Shown here piece by piece: positions 1 through 12,502 of a stretch of 64,000 nt of DNA. Numbering within the stretch: the stretch's first letter is position 1; every line of letters begins with the position of its first letter. Position numbers and translations under genes: made by a program. The notes below the pieces were generated by a model that saw only the letters and a program-made list of their open reading frames with translations, was not told the DNA's origin and made no database searches. The DNA is taken from NCBI GenBank assembly GCA_911728455.2, contig OU452236.1, forward strand, positions 10,283,195-10,347,194, given 5' to 3'. The stretch comes from Marthasterias glacialis (lineage: Eukaryota; Echinodermata; Asteroidea; Forcipulatida; Asteriidae).

Positions 1-125
1 GAGTATTTTTTTTAAGTTATGAAGTATTAGTGATGTACACGTAAATATCATGTTAAAGCTTTAACATCTATAAATGTTCCCATGAAGAGCAAATCATTAA
101 TGAAGTCATAAATGTTCTTCATCAG

Positions 126-3100
126 AGGTCCATCTTCAACCAATCCAGTAACGGGTCAGCCATATGGGACACATTTTCCCCTTGTTACTGTAGAGGACAT
201 GGTCAGGGCTTTATTCCTTCTCTTAGATCATCTTCAAATACACAAGGTCAGTGTAGAATGCTTTGTAGTTATAGATTATTAACCATTCAGAGGCATCAAA
301 GTCAGATTCTAAGAGTAACTTTGACAAATGCAAGGAAGTCGTGCTGTTAATAGACCAATCTATTAAGCCCCGCCTACCTTAGCAACTGCCTAGTAACAGC
401 ACTTGGTGTGACTTTCTTGCCATGATCGGTGGTTTGGTTGCGGCCACACACACGTATCGGATACACCCACATACATGGTTTTCGTGAACGGTATGGATTT
501 AGATTCGTGGCTTTTTGAGCAGTGCCTTGAGTCCAAAGAACGATGCAGACAGGAACACTGTTATAAATTACTTTTACATGACTGTACAGGGACCACTACT
601 ATGGGATTTGCACCACCGAAATACAAAAAATTCAAACAAAACTAAACAAAAGTTAGTACAGTTGTGTGTGCTGTTGTATGTCAGAACAATGGCCGCAGTT
701 TGTTTACATGTACTTTTCTAATGTGAGTTTTAACGTGTCGGACCTTTGTTGGACTTTCAATGACATTGTCAAGGCTGTGATGGGTCAGTAGGTTAGTAGG
801 CGGGGCTTAATGGATCGGTCTATTGTGACTGCATACAGCCTCAGTGGGGTGAAAGAATGTACGTGAAGGGGCAAATCATTCTGATCAATATTTCTTGCAG
901 GCTATTGCATTTACATGTAGACAAACGTGTCATTCAAACTGAACAGTACATAACCGTTGCTAAACAAATCAGGAGATTCAGGAAAATATTTCTAAAAACA
1001 ATTTTTTTTTACAAAAACAATTCTTAAAATGTGTCAATGTAGGTGGTTGTTTTAAATTTGATGTAATAGAAATTTTAATTTGGGGTAAACAAAGAAAAAT
1101 TTACTAGAACTGGATTTGCACCTGTGACCCCTGGAATAACATGCCGGCACTCTACCAACTGAGCTATCTAGCTGGCAATCTCCCTATTTTGTCAATACCT
1201 TTTTCCAAGGGTGCCAGTCAGAAGCCATGCAACCCTAAAACTGTTGTAATAAAAAGTGATGTATTTTTTAGGTTTATGCATCAGTTGGTTCATCTTTGGG
1301 TGGAATGTTGTCATTAATGGCTCCAGCATTGTATCCAGATCGTGTAGGCAGGTAAGGTTATTGGATTGTTTAACTGTTGCCATCCCAACTATAATGTACT
1401 CCTAAATTTATCTTGTGGCACATGTACATGCACAATTGTACGCAAATCAACTGCTTAAATGTCATCATTAAGATTGAAGCTGTGTTCATGCTGTGTAGGA
1501 TGTTGGGCTTCCCGGGCATGTGTATGTTGTCTTTGCACTTTTGCTCCTGGGTATGATTTTTATGTCATTCCTCCATCCTCTTCTTTGTCTTCTCATTCTC
1601 TTTTTCCTGGCCTTGATTGTCATTCCATTGACATTTTGTCTATCTTTTCTTTTAGAAATGTGCCCAGCCCATCTCAGTTTAGCATTTATTTTTGCTGTCC
1701 CTGAATACCAGTTTTCATGTGTATTTCAGTGCATCTGACAATCTCTAATTGAGATGTACAAAGATTTTGTTGTAAATGTGTCAATGTCCATGGCTCTATA
1801 CCCTGTGTGTCATTGTTGGTAGTACACACTATTCCTTGTCTGGATAGAAAGCATTGTAGATAGCCCCAAATGCATTGAGAATGCTGTGCCAATGATGTGA
1901 CTGTGTTTTATCGGTAAGCAATGATACTTTTCAGTTTGAGGAACAATCCATGCTAATTCAACCATAAAAAATAGCAAATAAACTTGAGATAAACCTCACC
2001 TATTGAACCGTTTTTAGCTCTTACGGATTTTATAATCTTTACTGTTGTGACAAGTATGCCTGTTTAATTAGTCATTTCAATTTCAGTACATTGTTTTCTG
2101 TAAGCAAACTTAAAGCTTTGGATAAATGAAGTATTGATTTTTAGTGATCGTAAATATAATTCAATTTAAAAAGTCACAGTGGTAATTGACATGGTTGAGC
2201 AACTTGCAAAAGAGCATGTCATATTACATGATGGTGCTGACCATGTTTGTGTTTTTAAACCCAAAATAATAAACATAAATTTTTAAAAAGCAGTCAGGTT
2301 ATTGATCCATGTACATGCACATTTACCATTTTTTTCTCTATAATATTTCTTTATAAACAGAGCTATTTGTATCTCATCTTGTGCTCAAACTCATCCATCA
2401 ACAATAGCCATGCGATATCTACAACGTCGAGCTATCATGACTGATCCCAACTGGGCAAGAGGGCATTACTATGGCCAATCATTCCCTCGAATGGGTATGA
2501 AACTTGCAAGGTATTATGCCACCACTCACCTACCAACTGGCTGTTTAATATATCAGAAGTTTTCCTGGTTTCATTTTTTTGTCTTTTTTCTTTCTTTCTA
2601 TTATCTCCCTGCACCTTCAAATTTATTGAAAAAGGTCAAAATTCCATAACAGAGATGAAAAACTTGGCCCTTGTTGTGATTAACTTCAGCTATCTCTGTG
2701 AAATGATGTAGAGAGTCTGTAAATATCTAAATTATATTATCTTGCATTTATGTTGGCTTTATTTCATAATATCACCCCTGATTACTATGGCCAGTCATTC
2801 CCAGTATGGGTCTAAAGCACACTCACCTCCCAACTGGGTAAGAGAGCACATATTGCCAGTCTTTCCCAAGAATGGGTATCATACCTTGGGCTTGAGAGCA
2901 TTACAAAGCTTCATCATGTAGAGACAACTTTGAAGCTGATCAAGACTCTCAGCTAGATACTAGAAGTTATTGTAATTATGAAATATATAATCTATTTTAA
3001 AGCATCATGTTTGCAAACATTTGTACACAAATAATATTAAAACAAAAACAAATTCAAACTACAACCAGTATTTAAATTCCAATGAACATAGAAATTGTAT

Positions 3101-6100
3101 ATTTTGTGGTATTGATCATCCCATTATCACTATTATCACTGAACATACTTATTTGACAAACTCATTAGTTTATTTTGGCTATCCATATAAACTTGTATAA
3201 TCTTTGAAAAGGTTTTAATAAATAGTGTTCATTCTGTCTCCTTTTATAAACCTAATAAATAGCGGCTGTTTTATATCCCTGGATATAGAGAGTTGGGAAC
3301 AATCACATATCGCAGTGGACCAGAGTGGTTAAAACGCTTCGGCCGAGATAAGATAAGCAATGAGCAGCCATCACTGTGCCCTTACTTTGAGATTGAGAGT
3401 TATCTGGAGTATAAAGGAGAGCAGTTCAGTGTCAAATATGATCCCAACTCACTATTATACATCTCCAAGGTAAGAAAGTCTCATAGTGCTTTGACTAACT
3501 ATGATTTCCTCTGTATGCATTGTGGTGATGCTTCTACATCTGCAGAATCTGTCTTACAATATATGTACCAGGATTACAGCAGGCACTTTTTGCGTACAGG
3601 ACTAATACAGAATTTCTATGTGCTTACAGTTTGCAAAAGATTATTAAATAAAGCTGTTCAGCCACCCCCCCCCCCCCCAAAAAAAAAATAATAACTGGCA
3701 CCACTCACATTAATGTGAATATCCCAAAGTGGCTGTTGCTCACAAAATGTGTGTGCTTACCAGCTTGATGAATTAAGCCCTACTGCAAGCATAGTATACA
3801 AATATCGACTCAAAACCACCACAACCTTGAGATGATCCCTGAAGATAATGGTCTGGGGACCACCGAGGGAGTTTTATCTATAGCACGAGTAAAACAGTCA
3901 ACATTCATTTTTATAACACCCAATGGATACACTAACATAGACGTCCAGGTACTGGATTGGCAATAAATTGACACTAGAGGGTGTGCGTTACAAAAAACCT
4001 ACAACATTACTGACTCAAGACACGGCTTTAACCAAGTCTCAGTAAATATAAGAAAGGAGACCTTGACCAAATAAAAAACCATCCATTTATAGGCAATATT
4101 TATTTATTTGGATTTTTTGGGTGAGGGAAGAAGGGTTGTTTGAAGGGAAACTTGTGATGTAAAAGGGACACCAAAAAACAGTTTAAACACGTAAAAGATA
4201 TTAAATATTGGATACAAATTATGGAAATTGGATAGCAAAGGGAGCATGCTTTACCATGTTAATAGAACCTCTAATCATACATCCATCCTCTTTTTATATT
4301 ACAGGCCATGGATTTTTTTGATATGGGTGAAGGATTTTCATCCCTGTTGGAGGGTGTTAGTCGAGTAATATGTCCTACGATGATTATTGGTGTACAGACT
4401 GACATCCTTATACCTGTTACTCAACAGAAACAGCTAGCAAGTTTACTCAGAGAGTCAGGTCAGTGTTGCCACTCAAAACAGACAGTTTAGGCAAGCTTCA
4501 CTCACTGATGACTAGGTCCATGTTTGTACTCAAAACAGACAGTTTAGGCAAGCTTCACTCACTGATGACTAGGTCCACGTTGGTACTCAAAACAGACAGT
4601 TTAGGCAAGCTTCACTCAGTGATGACTAGGTCCACGTTGGTACTCAAAACAGACAGTTTAGGCAAGCTTCACTCACTGATGACTAGGTCCATGTTGGTAC
4701 TCAAAACATACAGTTTAGGCAAGCTTCACTCAGTGATGACTAGGTCCATGTTGGTACTCAAAACAGACAGTTTAGGCAAGCTTCACTCACTGATGACTAG
4801 GTCCATGTTGGTACTCAAAACATACAGTTTAGGCAAGCTTGACTCAGTGATGACTAGGTCCACGTTGGTACTCAAAACAGACAGTTTAGGCAAGCTTCAC
4901 TCACTGATGACCAGGTCCATGTTGGTACTCAAAACATACAGTTTAGGCAAGCTTCACTCAGTGATGACTAGGTCCATGTTGGTACTCAAAACATACAGTT
5001 TAGGCAAGCTTCACTCAGTGATGACTAGGTCCATGTTGGTACTCAAAACACTGACATGTTTAGTCATTGTGCGTCATTGAAGAAAGATTTTAATTTTCAA
5101 AGAGCATTTGCCCGAGAGTATTCTGCATGCGTGCACGCATGTACAGCTGCATGACACTGCGACTTGAAAATGGACGAGACGGTCGAGGGGTGAGATGTGC
5201 CGGCACCAAAGAGATAGCTTTATGGCCAGCACTGACAAGAAATAACATTTTTGACTGTATAAAAAAGTTAAGAAAATAGCCAGAATCAAAAGCCAGCAGG
5301 CTAAATGGCTCTTTTATAAAAAGGGCCTACTTACATGTACATCAACCTTTGAGTAAATGGTGCAAAGTTCTTCCATTCACTACAGAAAATTAAACGATTC
5401 AAGAAATCAAAACAATCGTCATGGCACGTACGTTCAAATGCGTACGAGACGTACAACACGAGCGCATGCAGGACTAGATACGCGTGCGCTGAGGTTTGTT
5501 TATTCCACACATTAACTGATTGCCCGTCTTATTTCTGGTATAAGTGATTCCATAACACACGGAAAAGGAATAAAGCAGTGGTATGCAAATAACCGTAACC
5601 CAGCCGTACAAGATTTCAAATTTTCCATAGGTTTGTACACAAACATGGATGCGCCCAGGCGGCTTCAACGTACAAACAATGCTAGCTCTAGTCAATGTAT
5701 ACAGCTCTATGGTTGCTACTCAAAACAGACAGTTTATGCAAGTTTACTTAGTGAGCTTGGTAGTTTTAATGCTCAACCAAGCATGATATTTGACTCTTGA
5801 AAAAAAAGGCAGAAAATAAAAAACACAGCTGTTGTTATTTTGAAGTATTTTACAGTTTTCTGTCGTAGATCAGTTGACTTTAATCACAGTACCTACATGC
5901 ACATGTAGTTACATTTGTAAAGTGACAATTTCAATATCTAAAGTCAACATTATTGATAGTGACAGCTGACAGAGAACATGAGGCCTACTTTGTTTAAAAC
6001 TAAAACAATTTTGTGTGTTAAGCTCCAAGAAAGTATCATTACACCATGTGACAAAATTTTGAATACAATTACTATAATTCAGGTCATTTTCTTTGAGAAA

Positions 6101-9100
6101 ACCTGACCAACAGTAACAGTGTTGTTGGCATACTTAGAAATTTTAACTTTATCCGAGTTTAAAATGCAGTTGTTCAGGTAACAAATATAGAGAACAAGGT
6201 GAAAGAACACAACCATTTGGTGCATCAGTGTTCATTAGTTCGGTTATCTAAACAAAAACAAAAAAGGATAAATACCAACAACCATTTTTGTTTTGTAAGT
6301 ATGTCCTGGTCTTAATGCCCTTTAATTTCAAAATGGGACTCCAGTTTTTTCTCGTTTGCGAAACTTTGCTTTGCATTAATGATACAAATATTGGCACTGA
6401 TAGTATTAGGGGCCATTCTGAATATTCCATAGTAAAAATGTTGATTTTTTTTACAAAATTAGGAGTGGGTGGGTAAAAAAAAGTAGCTGTGTCATTGCTA
6501 TGTTTAAGACCTTGTTTCGAAAGCTGACCTCCCCGCCCAATGGGGAGGGTGAATGGCGTGAATTTCTTCTTTTGTTTTAACTACAAAGGTGTGAGCTGGA
6601 AGCGAGGAAAAACCATGGAAAATTCCTTAACTAGGAGAAGAATCAGAATATTAATCTAAAATATCTGCTTCATTTGAGGCATTACTTTGTTCTATTCTGG
6701 ATAGGGTATGTGAAATAGTCTGCAAATATTAAAAACCAAATTTTGGGTTAGTGGTTGGGTCAAAACAATTCCAAAATCGATTGCAATTTTTAAACATTGA
6801 TTATTCTGAATGGCCCATTACTTCATATAAAGAGCTATTTGTTTATAGAGCATAATATGTTTACATTGTACTTCTTTGCTAATGTTTGTTTTATTATTAA
6901 ATTAATACCATGATTTCATAGTTCTTATACACATAAATTGTATTATTATAGCATTTAAGTCATTAATTAAACTGTAGAAGATTTACTGGTGTATGATATC
7001 TGCTGACTACATTAGGGTCAGTATAAATTTAACTGTGTGTTTAAGAATGTAATTGATTTGCTACATGTAGGTAACAACAATGTGACATACTATGAGCTGG
7101 ATGCCATCTATGGACATGATACATTCCTCCTGGATTTGAACAACGTTGGAGCCGCTATTAAGGTACAATACATATAGGTCTAAATATTAGACTGTACACA
7201 AGTGAAGGAGTTTTGATAGGTTTCAAATCCAAAAACAATCAGCATGTTTTGGGGGTTTTAATGTTTAATAACTAATAATGGAGATATAGGCAATCTAACT
7301 CACAGGCAGATTTCTTTCTCAATTAACACCAGTTGGATTGGTAGAGCTGATGTTGCATTATTTATCAGTAATAAATAAATTAGAGGAATTATGCATTGTG
7401 ACTGTCCAAAGCCCAGTCCCTGGGGATGTGGTGTATTCAACATGCATGGGTATCTGGTCTTGTTCTGTTTTGTGTTTTATTTTGCAAGACATTGGTACTG
7501 TATGCACAGTACAGTTTATGTATGGTTGCATGTGTATAGCTAGGATAACATGAATGTGCAGACAACATATTAAAGGGACACACCGGCTTACTATTTATCT
7601 AATTTAGTGATGTGGAATGACAGACAATAATATTTAAATGGTTGTTGTACAAACAAATCATAAAAATATCACGTAATTAACGAAAAATGTGGAAAAAAAA
7701 ACACGGTCAAAGGTCAGCTTATACGCTTTTCCAGCCGTTGCAACTGTCAAGTTTACGTGACATTGTTGCGCAATGTTGTAAGTAGACTGGTACTCTGTCC
7801 ATGTATGAATTATTACAATGGCGAGGCATGAGGATCCAGACTTCATATCAATCCAGCACAAATTCACGTGTAAATAAAAAACACATAATCGTCGTCATGG
7901 TTATTCAGACATAGCACGCCCTATCATGCTCTTCCAGCCACCCCCCCCCCTGTCAAATGTCAGTGATTCTGCCTCTTGTGCAACTTTCAAATTCACGTGT
8001 AAATAAAAAACAGACATAAACGGACAGTTTGTATTCTGTGTACGAAGAACTGGACGAACTTACTTGCAATGGAGAACGTTTCTTCGACATCCAAGGATCG
8101 GTACAAAAAAACATCGCAAGGAAAAACACCCAAAAGGCGGTCCAACGAAAAGTAAAAAGTAAAAAAAAAACACGATAAATCCAAAGGGAAAGTCAGCATG
8201 TGCCAAGCGAGCCTCCCGCCTTCGCTGCAAACGGATTGCCTTTCTCCTGGCAGCTTTAGCGATGGCATTCTCCCGTTTTTCGGGCGATGACTTCACTGGC
8301 CGGCCGCAGCCACCGCCACCGGTTTTTTGTTGTTGTGGCGATTGGGGGGGGGGGGGGGGGGAGTGGACATTATGCAGCTATCATAGAAGTAGATAGATCA
8401 GCTGTATGGGTTAAACCATGGAGGTAGAAATTAGTATAATTTCTACCTCCATGGATAAACATTCCCCGTCGTCGTCCTGGGTGTGTGTAACGCAGACAAC
8501 ACGTTACAATAGTTAGGGGATAATAGCTAGGGGTACAGACTAAAACAGTCGTAAAAAACGTAATTGTTGGTCTGGCTCCCTACCTCTCCGACAAGCTCCC
8601 AAGCTAACGGTTAGACCGGCAATGGGGAGTTCATGCCCCGGGGTTTGTCTCTCTGGCCCCACGAGACACAGCACCGGCTGTACGGGGTATGCCCCAAGGT
8701 TTACGTTCCGCTAGCTCCCACGCTGGTGCGCCTTAAAACACGCTTCGGTTGCACGGACTCTCTGAATGCGAATATTACGTTCGATTTTTCATCATTATTT
8801 ACAAATTGTATCAATAATCTGAATGCATAGTCTTTTTTGTCAAATACTCATAAATAATTGTTAAAAAAAAAAGATTTAAATTTGGTTCAGTAATTTACTT
8901 TTATACGGCTGGAAGTAAAACTAACTCCGAAGATCACGTGATTTATCCGAACCACATTTTTGGTTCGGATAAATTGTTTTTTGAAAAATGCTCGAAAACG
9001 GCAAAATTTGATGGTTTCTTTTAGGAACCATTCTTCTCCATTCCCGGACGACCTTTGAAGTCATATGTTAGCCTATTTTGTAGCCCAAATAGCCCAACGA

Positions 9101-9337
9101 AGCCGGTGTGCCCCTTTAAAAAAAAACATAATGTGAAAAGCATAAGGCAAAAAAAAACAACCCAAAGTATTCACAAATATGTATATGGGACTCTTAGAGC
9201 CCATAGTCAGGGTTCAACAAACAATATGCAGGTGTAAGAGTTAAATAAGGTACTACACAAAATTGTTTTGTTGTGCAAATTTCTTGAAGTTTCCAATGTT
9301 TCCATTGTAGGGACAGTTAGAGACGGAGCTTAAGTAA
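126..9337 (+). CDS. Cys2/MetX-type serine (or homoserine) O-acyltransferase, 3' seven exons, 5' truncated by window
   Basis: Exons 126-246, 1272-1351, 2361-2510, 3289-3469, 4305-4458, 7071-7162 and 9311-9337 (stop TAA). All introns are GT-AG and the phases join without a break. The product is an alpha/beta-hydrolase-fold acyltransferase of the MetX family, which moves an acyl group from acyl-CoA to the hydroxyl of serine or homoserine. Seen: an N-terminal family motif ([14 protein letters not shown]); the nucleophile elbow GSSLGG, with the catalytic Ser codon at 1293; the acid loop QTDILIP, with Asp at 4401; and GHDTFL, with the catalytic His at 7115. The triad is complete. Segments such as [15 protein letters not shown] and [18 protein letters not shown] recall fungal Cys2/CysA serine O-acetyltransferases more than MET2; this rests on memory of the family. 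The first exon in view starts in mid-codon, so upstream exons lie outside the window. Substrate choice (serine or homoserine) is not proven. Confidence 0.9.
349..824. mobile_element. MITE with AATAGACC termini (476 bp)
   Basis: Terminal inverted repeats of about 29 bp: the left end reads AATAGACCAATCTATTAAGC and the right end read in reverse is AATAGACCGATCCATTAAGC, both running into CCCGCCTAC. The inner sequence has no coding content. The outermost 8 bp are shared with the larger elements at 38972, 39968 and 40826, so they may be related. No exact target duplication was found. Confidence 0.75.
1079..1180 (-). mobile_element. tRNA-derived SINE, reverse orientation
   Basis: Read on the minus strand it has a tRNA-like head with a box A motif (TAGCTCAGTTGGTAGAG) and a box B-like region, followed by a tail resembling TTTTTCTTTGTTTACCCC. 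The same head-plus-tail arrangement recurs at 15361-15470 on the plus strand, so this is a SINE family and not a tRNA gene. Confidence 0.75.
2770..2890 (+). pseudogene. relic duplications of the 3' half of exon 3 in the next intron
   Basis: Exon 3 ends with CCAACTGGGCAAGAGG...TACTATGGCCAATC...CGAATGGGTATG. Similar text recurs in the following intron at about 2778-2845 (TACTATGGCCAGTCATTCCC, then CCAACTGGGTAAGAGAGCAC) and about 2838-2880 (GCCAGTCTTTCCCAAGAATG). The copies include bases from just beyond the donor, so exon edge and intron start were duplicated together. They have lost the frame and are decayed. Confidence 0.7.
4428..5056 (+). repeat. 57-bp minisatellite that starts in exon 5 and spans its splice donor
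   Basis: About ten units of 57 bp follow the pattern GCAAGCTTCACTCA(C/G)TGATGACTAGGTCC(A/G)TGTTGGTACTCAAAACA(G/T)ACAGTTTAG. The first, divergent unit (54 bp) begins in exon 5 at GCAAGTTTACTCAGAGAGTC and includes the true donor CAG|GTCAGTG; each later unit has ACTAG|GTCCRTG at the matching place. A lone degraded unit lies at about 5708-5760. Because 57 is divisible by three, a long frame stays open through the array, but it is an artefact of the repeat. Confidence 0.9.
5061..7070 (+). other. rest of intron 5 of the acyltransferase gene
   Basis: AT-rich intron sequence. Apart from the lone minisatellite unit near 5708-5760, I see no coding region, structured RNA or element with clear ends. Confidence 0.6.
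7572..7862 (-). repeat. dispersed repeat H, copy 1 (minus)
   Basis: Read on the minus strand, this stretch aligns with 55262-55520 on the plus strand. Shared blocks include CTGGATCCTCATGCCTC, ACCAGTCTAC, TGCAACATTG(C/T)GCAACAATG-like text and TACAACCACCAT. The copies are clearly diverged. Neither has a usable frame, and no terminal repeats were found. Confidence 0.7.
7920..8360. other. low-complexity C and G tracts in intron 6
   Basis: A run of C at about 7940-7950 and a pure G run at about 8345-8361 flank a stretch with minus-strand open frames rich in Arg and Lys. I do not recognise those frames, and they show no splice structure or family motif. Confidence 0.4.
8416..8454. repeat. perfect 39-bp palindrome
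   Basis: Arms of 18 bp: CCATGGAGGTAGAAATTA, a 3-bp spacer, then its exact reverse complement. It has no coding role. It may be a small hairpin element; no clear direct repeats flank it. Confidence 0.85.
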
Positions 9338-9479
9338 CATGGCAGCACTGTGGAATGACATCAAGCAACCAGAAGTCTGATATCACAATCAAGTATGGAA
9401 AAGTGTGTCTTCCTTTTATTTCATTTCAATTCCTACGATATTATTGCCTAATCATTCAGATAAAACCACAAACTTGCTT

Positions 9480-9695
9480 GGAATACTTTAACCATTTGAC
9501 GCCGGGAATCTTCAATTTTTTCCTATCCAGCCTGACAGGATTAGTTTCTCGGAATTGCGGATTAATTTTTCTTTGAGAGCGCCGCTGGCACAAAGAAACC
9601 TTGACTTGACAAAGCTGAGAGAACAAAGATTCTCCTTGAAGCATCAGGTTTTTGTTTTCTCTATTGAGAAAAAGGTGCTTTTTTGGGGAACCTTT
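9480..9695 (-). repeat. dispersed repeat G, copy 1
   Basis: Read on the minus strand it matches 20640-20855 (plus): shared text includes GCTTTGTCAAGTCAAGGT, CTCTCAAAGAAAAAT and a block resembling CCTGTCAGGCTGGA. A third fragment near 58345-58400 shares CCTATCCAGCCTGACRGGAT. The nature of the element is unknown. Confidence 0.65.
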
Positions 9696-11776
9696 GTTCT
9701 ATTATTCCGATTTTACACAATGGCGTGTTTAAAAGTCGCCTGTTTGCTAGCTCAGACAATATTTTCTACATTGATGTATGATTGACACATTTAGCTGGGA
9801 CAGCTGGTGATTAGCAAGTTAAGTTTCTATATACAAATTGATCAAATTTATTTATTTATAGGATTTAGTAGGTAAGTCTAGTAGATACTAAATACAAACA
9901 ACCACATATACAGGTATAAAAGGCTTTAACCTTCATTTCGTTTTTGGAGTGGCAACTTCATAAAATTTTTATACTTTTAGAGAAACAATTTTGTTTTTAT
10001 CAGTTGAGTACATACTGTGAGACACATCATTACATTGAGCCGATTTGTTTTAAAGAAATGTTTGTGCAATTCCTCAACATCTAGTGAATGTTTACAAATA
10101 TTTGCCTATTGCTTACTTAACCCGTTAGAGACTATTCATTTCTGTATGAAATTGTGGACATGACATGTACTTTAATTTCTTTGAGTCATTGGAAGTATGT
10201 CAGATCTTTCGGCCATTTGTGGCCACTATGGCATTTTTTTTGTATAAGCCACTTGCAGCCACTATGGTCTCTAATGAGTTAGAGTGGCAGGAGCCAATAC
10301 ATACAGTAATTTCAAGATACTAAATGATAAATTTTGTTTGGAGTGTTCATTTTAATTTGAAGATCAAAGAAGAACAACATTTATACCATGTCTGACACTC
10401 AAAAACTGGTGGTAGTTGAAAATAATACATTGTACATGTTAGGTTGGAAATCAGTGTGTTGTGTGTAGTATCAAAAACCAAGGTATCCAACAGGAAAATA
10501 GCATACTTCTGTGTACAAACGTATCTGGATTGTATAATCTGTTAAAAATGCAATGCTCCATTAAAACGGCTAAAGAATCACACTAAACGTTGACTACATA
10601 CAGTATTTGTTTGCCTTACTTTTTTATTTTACATAACACCTGCATTAAGAACGATAAAAGGAAAGTTATGTACATGTGTAAATGTAAACATATCTGTATC
10701 TAGTTGTGTTGTCATCAGATTCCTTTCTTCAATCAAATACTACCAATACATTTGATGTAACTTCTTACATGTAAATTTATACATTGTACACACCCTACAA
10801 CTACTGAACAGTAAATTTATGAAAATTGTTGTGCCTTCATGTAACTTTAATATCTTTCATACAGAGTAGTTAATACTTGAATACTTCTCTATTTTTTTTC
10901 TTTTTGGAGGAAAAGTTTAGTTATATTTTTATATCAGCTTTCAAAATGTAAATATAATCATCAATTTAAATTTTAATTAAGTAATATATAATTATCATCA
11001 ATCAAAACAACTTCAGCAGTTATTATTTTTTCATTTGATAAGTTTTGATTAAAAACAAACATGGCTTGTAAAAACTACATGTACTGAATGTGTCATAAAA
11101 TAAAATAAATAAACAAATAAAACAAAAATAATAATAATAACTAGGATTGTGTTTGTAGCAAAACAAACACGGGGTTTCAGGTAAAAAAAAAAAAACTATT
11201 GAGAAATGTAGGATGTCATGGTGACTTATGTCCTCTGTTACAGGTCATCACTGTCCCAATATTGTGTATAAAACTGTAACAATATTTTCTCAATGTGAAT
11301 TAATATATCTCAAGGTCCTTTCAAGAGCTAAAACTTTCAAGTTTTGTTACCGTAAGCGAGGATTTGTGGCTGCCGCGGGAAAATAAATTTTGCCAGTAGC
11401 ACTAGCTCTAGTGAGAAATCTTAAAAGTCAATTTGTATAGTGCCTTCTCCGTTATGGGTAGCATAGCGTCCACAGACGTCCACATTGGTCATGTTGGTTA
11501 GCTACGGATTTTAACACGTCTATAAAACAGGTAACAGTGATGCAATGGTGACGTTATGTTGTTTATGTACTAAGTTAGAACCCAAGCTTTGATTTGATAT
11601 ATTGTTTGTAGTTCCTGAGATCAGCCGCACACAAGTTTCAATGTGTTAAAGCAATAAGACTGTTCGGACAGTAAAATAATAATAGTAATAATAACAAAAA
11701 TACAAATCTCGATGAAAACAAAGGTGGTTTCAGCGGGTGGCTTAAATCCCCAATAATAGTATTAATAAATAAATAT

Positions 11777-11833
11777 AGGGCCTGTGAGTGACCAGGAGAG
11801 GGTCCTGACCCTCTCTTGGTCACTCACAGGCCC
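11777..11833. repeat. 57-bp near-perfect palindrome
   Basis: GGGCCTGTGAGTGACCAG and the following AGAGGGTC are mirrored, after a 2-bp centre, by GACCCTCTC...GGTCACTCACAGGCCC. One position differs between the arms. It lies in the spacer between convergent genes. Confidence 0.8.
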
Positions 11834-12502
11834 GAGGGGTGCATAGACGTGCACTATTTCCCGAATAATGCCAGTCCATATGTGTTTTATAACACACCTC
11901 AGTCCAAAATGTCGGTTAGAAGAGTAAATCGCATTTTTTTGGCCAGAGATTCTTCTCAATCCGCAGATGTCGCCGTTCTCTTGAGGGCGCTCTTTACCAG
12001 TCAATAGTTTTGGGGTTTTTGAAACTATTTCCTGCTTTGCGAACTATTTCCCCCAAATGAAGCGCGTGCGGTGCAGATTTCATGCACTAGGCTATATTAG
12101 TTCACCGTGTTTCAGCCAATCAGGATAAAGAACCAGGGAGAGGTGTGTTCGAAAAAAGAATATACTAGCTTGGTACTTGGTTTAAATTACACGATTAAAA
12201 TTATTTAAACGATGCAGAAGTCCTTTGGAAAACAACTATCTTTATCCAGTTATACGCAAAGTGATTCATGCTTTCTAAATTGTTTTAATGATAATTTTTC
12301 TCACATGAGGAAGTTCTAAGGGATGAACATTAACACTTTTTCCTGTTTCGTTTGTACAAACTAAAAACACAACTTTACTTTTCTTGATGCCAAACATTTC
12401 CCCCAAATTCTTTCAAATGTAAGCAGTTCAGGTGTTACTATTTCAACAGATAAAATGTGGTTCACAAGTTTTGTTTGTCCATTGAAGTTGCAGAAATGTC
12501 CT

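Larger units (their letters stand above)
247..1271 (+). other. intron 1 in view of the acyltransferase gene
   Basis: Bounded by a GT donor after 246 and an AG acceptor before 1272. It holds one short TIR element (349-824) and one reversed tRNA-derived SINE (about 1079-1180). No coding signal was seen in the remainder. Confidence 0.7.
9338..12502. other. convergent intergenic region and 3' UTRs
   Basis: It lies between the ends of the acyltransferase (plus) and ANAPC2 (minus). It holds a copy of dispersed repeat G (about 9480-9695), an AT-rich stretch with A-rich and ATA runs near 11097-11145, and a palindrome at 11777-11833. A minus-strand ATTAAA variant polyadenylation signal at 12284-12289 is a candidate for ANAPC2. 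No further gene was seen. Confidence 0.6.

Noticed and set aside
4463-5080. 205-codon repetitive open frame ([12 protein letters not shown] units)
   Set aside because: It is the translation of the 57-bp minisatellite in an intron; 57 is divisible by three, so the frame stays open without selection.
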